From assembly GCF_900142575.1 (NCBI RefSeq), contig NZ_FRBI01000003.1:43926-107925 (forward strand): 64,000 nucleotides of DNA. The letters run 5' to 3'. Shown piece by piece: positions 60,587 through 64,000 of the stretch. Position 1 is the stretch's first letter; each line of letters opens with the position of its first letter. Under the pieces are notes generated by a model. That model had not been told where the DNA came from. It ran no database searches and saw only the letters and a program-made list of their open reading frames with translations. Position numbers and translations under genes: made by a program. The stretch is from Actinacidiphila paucisporea (GTDB lineage: Bacteria; Actinomycetota; Actinomycetes; Streptomycetales; Streptomycetaceae).

Positions 60587-63508
60587 TTACCCCTCGAAGC
60601 GGAAGCTTCGTACGCGCTGCTCGCCGTGGAGCACGAGGCGGACCTCGTGGACGCCCGCCGGGGCGGCGAGTTCGGTGGCGACCGTGGTCCAGGCGTCGTT
60701 GGTGGTGGAGGGGATGGGCAGCGTGCACAGGAGGGTCGGGCCCGCCCACAGCGTCAGGTGGGAGGGGGCCGCGGAGGTGCGGGAGACCTCCGCGGTGAAC
60801 GACCGCGCGCCCGTGAGGGAGAGGGCGCGGTAGCGCAGGGTCGCCGAGTCGGCGCAGGGGGCGACGGCGTCGCCGTCGACCAGTTCGATGTCGGCGTAGT
60901 CGTCGAAGTCGACCGCCCGGACCACGGCGCCGAGGCCGCGCGGCGCGGGCGCGGGCCCGTCGACCGTCAGGGCCGCCGACAGCGGGAGGTCCGCCGCGGA
61001 ACGTCCCGCCAGGACCTCGTACGCACCGGACTCGACGGCGAAGCCGCCCGACGCCACCGACCAGTGCGCCAGCGCGTCGGCCACCGCCAGCGGGAAGCTG
61101 ACGGAGGTGGACGCGCCCGCCGCGAGGCGCACCTTGCGGTAGCCGGCCAGCCGCAGGAGCGGCGCCTCGTAAGCGGCCGCGGCGACCGCCCGTACGTAGA
61201 GCTGGACCGTCTCGACGCCGCTGCGCGGACCGCGGTTGGTGATGGTGACGGTCGCCGTCACCGTGCCGTCCTGCGGGGTCGGGGAGTCGGACAGCGCGAG
61301 GTCGGTGAGGGTGAAGTCGGTGTAGGACAGGCCGTGTCCGAAGGCGTAGAGCGGGGCGGCGCGGTGGTACTGGTAGGTCCAGCCGGCCTTGATGATGTCG
61401 TAGTCGAGCCGCGCGGGCAGCTCGTCGTCGCCGCGGTACCAGGTCTGGGGGAGCCGGCCCGCGGGGTCGGCCTCGCCGAGGATCACCGAGGCCAGGGCGC
61501 GGCCGGTCTCCTGGCCGCCGTGGGAGGTCCACAGCACGGCGGGGACGTGGGCGTCGGCCCAGTCGACGGCGTAGGGGTAACTGCTCATGACGACGAGCAC
61601 CGTCTCGGGCCGCGCGGCGGCGACTTCCCGCACCAGCGTTTCGTGCGCGGGCGCGAGGGCGATGCCGGCCCGGTCCTGCGTCTCGCGCCCGTTGATGTGC
61701 GGGTCGTTGCCGACGACCAGCACGACGGCGTCGGCCCCGGCGGCCGCGGTGACGGCCTCGGCGACGCCGTCGCGTACGACCGTACGCGTGAAGTGCTCGG
61801 CGTCCTCGACCCGTTGTGCGGTGACGGTCACCTCGCCACTGGTCGGGTCGACCACGGCGTAGCGACCCGTGCAGACGCACCGCAGCGCCTCCGTGCCGTC
61901 GCCGACCGGCTCCAGCCCGAAGGTCTCGTGGACGTCCCAGCCGGCGGGCTGTACGCGGTCGGCGGCGAGCGACTGGTCGGCATCGACGAGGCCGGCGTAG
62001 CGGCCGGTGCGCGCGTTGCGCAGGGTGAGGACGCCGAGGTCCCAGTCGAAGAGGTCGAACTGGGCCGCCTCGTCGTCGAGTCGGGTGTCGGCCACCACGA
62101 GGCGCGCGTCGGCGCCGGCCGCGGTGAGCAGCCCGCCGGTGGAGGCGGCGCGCAGCACGACGCGGTCGACGCCCTCGACCACGACGGTCTCCCCGCCGCG
62201 GGCGTCGACGGCCGCGCGCAGGCCGTCCGCGGCGGTGACCCGGTAGGGCATCGTGCCGCTGTACCAGTCCTCGAAGAGGCTGTCGGCGAGCGGCCCGACG
62301 ACCGCGACCCGCCGCCCCTCGACGGCGAGCGGCAGCAACGCGCCGCCGTCCGCGGCCCCGGCCGCAGGCGCGGCCGCCGCGTTCTTGAGCAGCACGATCG
62401 ACTCCGTCGCCGCCCGCAGCGCCAGCGCCCGGTGTTCGGGCGAGTCGACCACCTCCCACGGGGTGTCGCCGAACGGCCCGCGGCCCGGGTCGAATTCGCC
62501 GAGCCGGAAGCGGATCGACAGCTGCCGCCGGACGGCCCGGTCGATGTCGGCCTCGGTGAGCAGGCCGCGGGCGACGGCCTCGCTGATCCGGCCGAAGGTC
62601 GTCCGGGTGTCCTCGCCGTGGTCGGTGAAGGAGTCGATGCCGGCCTTGAGGGCGGCGGCGTGCGAGGTGGCGTGGTCGTCGAAGTAGTGCTCCAGGTCGA
62701 CCAGGTTGGACGGCGCCTCGGCGTCGCTGACGACGAAGAGCTCGTGGCCGGTGGGGAGCGCCCAGCGCCGCAGTTCTGTCTCCAGCAGCGGACTGACGTG
62801 GCAGGGGCGGCCGTTGACCAGGTTGTACGCGGCCATCACGCCGGTCGCCGACCCGGTGGCGACGGCCTGCCGGAAGGCGGCGAGATCGTATTCGTGCAGC
62901 ACGCGCGGGCGTACGCTGGACGACGTCGTGTAGCGCTCGTCCTCGTTGTTGTAGGCGAGGAAGTGCTTGAGGATCGGGGCGGTGCGCAGCCGCTCGGGGT
63001 CGTCGCCGGACATGCCGCGGCAGAAGGCGTCGCCGAGGCTCGCGGACAGCAGGGCGTCCTCTGAATAGCCCTCCTCGTTGCGGCCCCAGCGCGGGTCGCG
63101 CAGCAGGTTGACCACCGGGGCCCAGGCCTGGAGGCTGTGCCGCCCGGTGCCGTGGGCGGGCTTCCTGTGCTGGTGGAAGGCCCGCAGTTCGGTCGAGGTG
63201 GCGGTGCCGACGGCCCGCAGCAGCTCGTCGTCCCACGTCGCGCCGAGGCCGACGGCCTGCGGGAAGGTGGTGGCGGGGCCGAGCCAGCCGACGCCGTGCA
63301 GCGCCTCGGTGCCGGTGCGGAAGGGCTCCACGCCGAGCCGCGGGATCGCGGGACCGTACTGGTGCAGCATCGCGATCCGCTCGTCGGGCGTGAGCCGGGA
63401 CAGCAGGTCCTCGACGCGCTCGGCCAGCGGGCGGGCCGGGTCGCGGAAAGGCAGCTGGTCCACGGGCGGCTCGGCGGGCAGCTCGGCGGGCACGGAGACG
63501 GTACTCAC
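60587..63508 (-). CDS. GH3 beta-glycosidase with inserted domain and CBM-like C-terminus
   Basis: A ~973-residue GH3 enzyme, probably a beta-glucosidase or beta-xylosidase. The N-terminal TIM-like domain carries the KHFLAYNNEDERYTTSS block, and ELFVVSDAEAPSN provides the nucleophile Asp near residue 262. The second domain holds VVLVVGNDPHINGRETQDR and a fibronectin-III-like end (YTDFTLTDLALSD). A ~130-residue PA14/FN-type insertion lies between (LFDWDLGVLTLRNARTGRYAG). A final ~120-residue beta domain (DFDDYADIELVDGDAVAP) resembles CBM6. The start is the GTG at 63508. No signal peptide is seen, so it is probably cytoplasmic. Confidence 0.85.
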   Translation of the reverse strand: MSTVSVPAELPAEPPVDQLPFRDPARPLAERVEDLLSRLTPDERIAMLHQYGPAIPRLGVEPFRTGTEALHGVGWLGPATTFPQAVGLGATWDDELLRAVGTATSTELRAFHQHRKPAHGTGRHSLQAWAPVVNLLRDPRWGRNEEGYSEDALLSASLGDAFCRGMSGDDPERLRTAPILKHFLAYNNEDERYTTSSSVRPRVLHEYDLAAFRQAVATGSATGVMAAYNLVNGRPCHVSPLLETELRRWALPTGHELFVVSDAEAPSNLVDLEHYFDDHATSHAAALKAGIDSFTDHGEDTRTTFGRISEAVARGLLTEADIDRAVRRQLSIRFRLGEFDPGRGPFGDTPWEVVDSPEHRALALRAATESIVLLKNAAAAPAAGAADGGALLPLAVEGRRVAVVGPLADSLFEDWYSGTMPYRVTAADGLRAAVDARGGETVVVEGVDRVVLRAASTGGLLTAAGADARLVVADTRLDDEAAQFDLFDWDLGVLTLRNARTGRYAGLVDADQSLAADRVQPAGWDVHETFGLEPVGDGTEALRCVCTGRYAVVDPTSGEVTVTAQRVEDAEHFTRTVVRDGVAEAVTAAAGADAVVLVVGNDPHINGRETQDRAGIALAPAHETLVREVAAARPETVLVVMSSYPYAVDWADAHVPAVLWTSHGGQETGRALASVILGEADPAGRLPQTWYRGDDELPARLDYDIIKAGWTYQYHRAAPLYAFGHGLSYTDFTLTDLALSDSPTPQDGTVTATVTITNRGPRSGVETVQLYVRAVAAAAYEAPLLRLAGYRKVRLAAGASTSVSFPLAVADALAHWSVASGGFAVESGAYEVLAGRSAADLPLSAALTVDGPAPAPRGLGAVVRAVDFDDYADIELVDGDAVAPCADSATLRYRALSLTGARSFTAEVSRTSAAPSHLTLWAGPTLLCTLPIPSTTNDAWTTVATELAAPAGVHEVRLVLHGEQRVRSFRFEG

Positions 63509-63667
63509 AGCGGGGAACCCCTTGCAGAGTGCGGCGTTGGGCCGGTGCCGGGCACCGGAGAGCGGGACGTGCGGAGCCGGGTACGCGGCGGTACGCGGCC
63601 GGTGCGGAACACGGACGTTGCGGTACGCGGCCGGTGCGGGCCGCGAATCCCGTACCCGCACCGCCAG

Positions 63668-63681
63668 GTGAAACGCTTCGA
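63668..63681. promoter_or_regulatory. LacI-type operator-like palindrome, GH3 side
   Basis: GTGAAACGCTTCGA at 63668-63681 is an imperfect version of the palindrome TCGAAGCGCTTCGA, matching about 11 of 14 positions with the central GCGC-like core altered to ACGC. It sits just downstream of the candidate GH3 -35 box, where a repressor would block transcription. Confidence 0.5.
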
Positions 63682-63876
63682 CGCTGACATGTGCATCGCG
63701 GCCGTGTCAACCATGTCACCGCGACTGATCGTTACACCGCCCGAAAACGATTACGTGCCCCAACTCCCCTCCCTGACCAGCTCGTATGGCTCGACCAGCG
63801 CAACTGCCCCGTCCACGAACTGGTCCTGCGCGACCCCTTGTCGAACGGATAGGCCGTGGCTAGTCTCGCCGCTACG

Positions 63877-63890
63877 TCGAAGCGCTTCGA
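63877..63890. promoter_or_regulatory. LacI-type operator-like palindrome, right side
   Basis: TCGAAGCGCTTCGA at 63877-63890 is a perfect 14-bp palindrome with the CGCG-type centre usual for LacI-family sugar repressors such as CebR. It lies ~95 bases before the ATG at 63986, the likely start of the next gene. Confidence 0.65.
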
Positions 63891-63985
63891 TTGATGCGGA
63901 CGGCATCCCGTCGCTGCGACGCCAGGACTTCTCCCACCTGCACGACGCTCGTCACGGAACCTCTCAGGCGAAGGGCCGCCCCATC

Positions 63986-64000
63986 ATGAGCATCGAGTTG
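63986..64000 (+). CDS. Start of a gene running off the window
   Basis: ATG at 63986 (MSIEL...) with GAAGGG ~10 bases upstream. Only five codons are visible, so no product can be named. The LacI-type palindrome upstream suggests a sugar-uptake or LacI-regulated gene. Confidence 0.3.

Larger units (their letters stand above)
63509..63985. other. Divergent regulatory region of the GH3 gene and the next gene
   Basis: About 480 bases without a gene. For the GH3 gene the minus strand has a TTGACA -35 at 63705-63710 (read as TGTCAA on the plus strand) and a possible -10 ~17 bases on. A palindrome of LacI type occurs at each side, listed separately. The right part leads into a new gene. Confidence 0.5.

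Noticed and set aside
60626..63064. Large plus-strand frame opposite the GH3 gene
   Set aside because: It is the shadow of the GH3 enzyme; its translation has no recognisable domain.

Overview
The window is high-GC actinobacterial DNA, most likely from Streptomyces or a close relative (Streptomycetaceae). The signs are third-position GC bias, frequent GTG starts, rare TTA (bldA-type) codons, SARP/AfsR-type regulators, a GH19 chitinase with paired DasR-type repeats, and a c-di-AMP riboswitch ahead of an M23 cell-wall hydrolase. No phage structural genes, transposases or CRISPR array were seen.

Layout. 0.2-9.4 kb looks like core genome: LhgO-type oxidase, TrmB, a PrsW-like protease, a coupled regulator/regulator/metallo-beta-lactamase-fold set, a riboswitch-controlled M23 endopeptidase and a Tat-exported amidase. 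9.4-21.9 kb holds secreted and surface functions: a large Cys-rich DUF11-type protein, an ABM-type monooxygenase, a membrane pseudokinase, a DUF4232 lipoprotein, a GNAT enzyme, the chitinase, and a divergent MFS exporter/MarR pair. 22-31.8 kb is accessory: a tRNA 3'-half-like relic, a nuclease polymorphic toxin with its immunity gene, a methyltransferase, a SpoIIE-type phosphatase, LuxR and ArsR regulators, small secreted proteins and a truncated phosphotransferase.

31.9-44.06 kb is the most unusual part. The last 46 bp of tRNA-Lys(UUU) (intact at 43987-44059) recur at 31981, 35278 and 40504. Each copy sits in a conserved ~251-bp module (hairpin, arm-like repeat, core, arm-like repeat, paired 11-bp repeats). 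The copies divide the DNA into three islands of 3.3, 5.2 and 3.5 kb. None has an intact integrase, although an integrase remnant abuts the 40.5-kb site. Two islands share a two-gene cassette: a small protein with the motif VDIGVH (possibly GRDP-like) followed by a SAM methyltransferase. A third copy of the small gene survives as a remnant next to the 35.3-kb site. Other cargo is XRE regulators (one with an in-frame TAG), an ATPase-DUF6907 fusion, a NUDIX hydrolase, a second MurG-like glycosyltransferase, a membrane-anchored protein of unknown function and an immunity-like protein.

44.3-64 kb returns to chromosome-like content: a DEAD-box helicase with a repetitive tail, a zincin-like protein, tRNA-Glu, a CDP-glycerol transferase-like protein coupled to an unknown gene, two divergent NB-ARC/TPR regulators (one a SARP with several TTA codons), relics and small ORFs, a two-gene membrane operon, and a sugar-utilisation pair (GH95 and GH3 enzymes) with LacI-type operator-like palindromes near the right edge.
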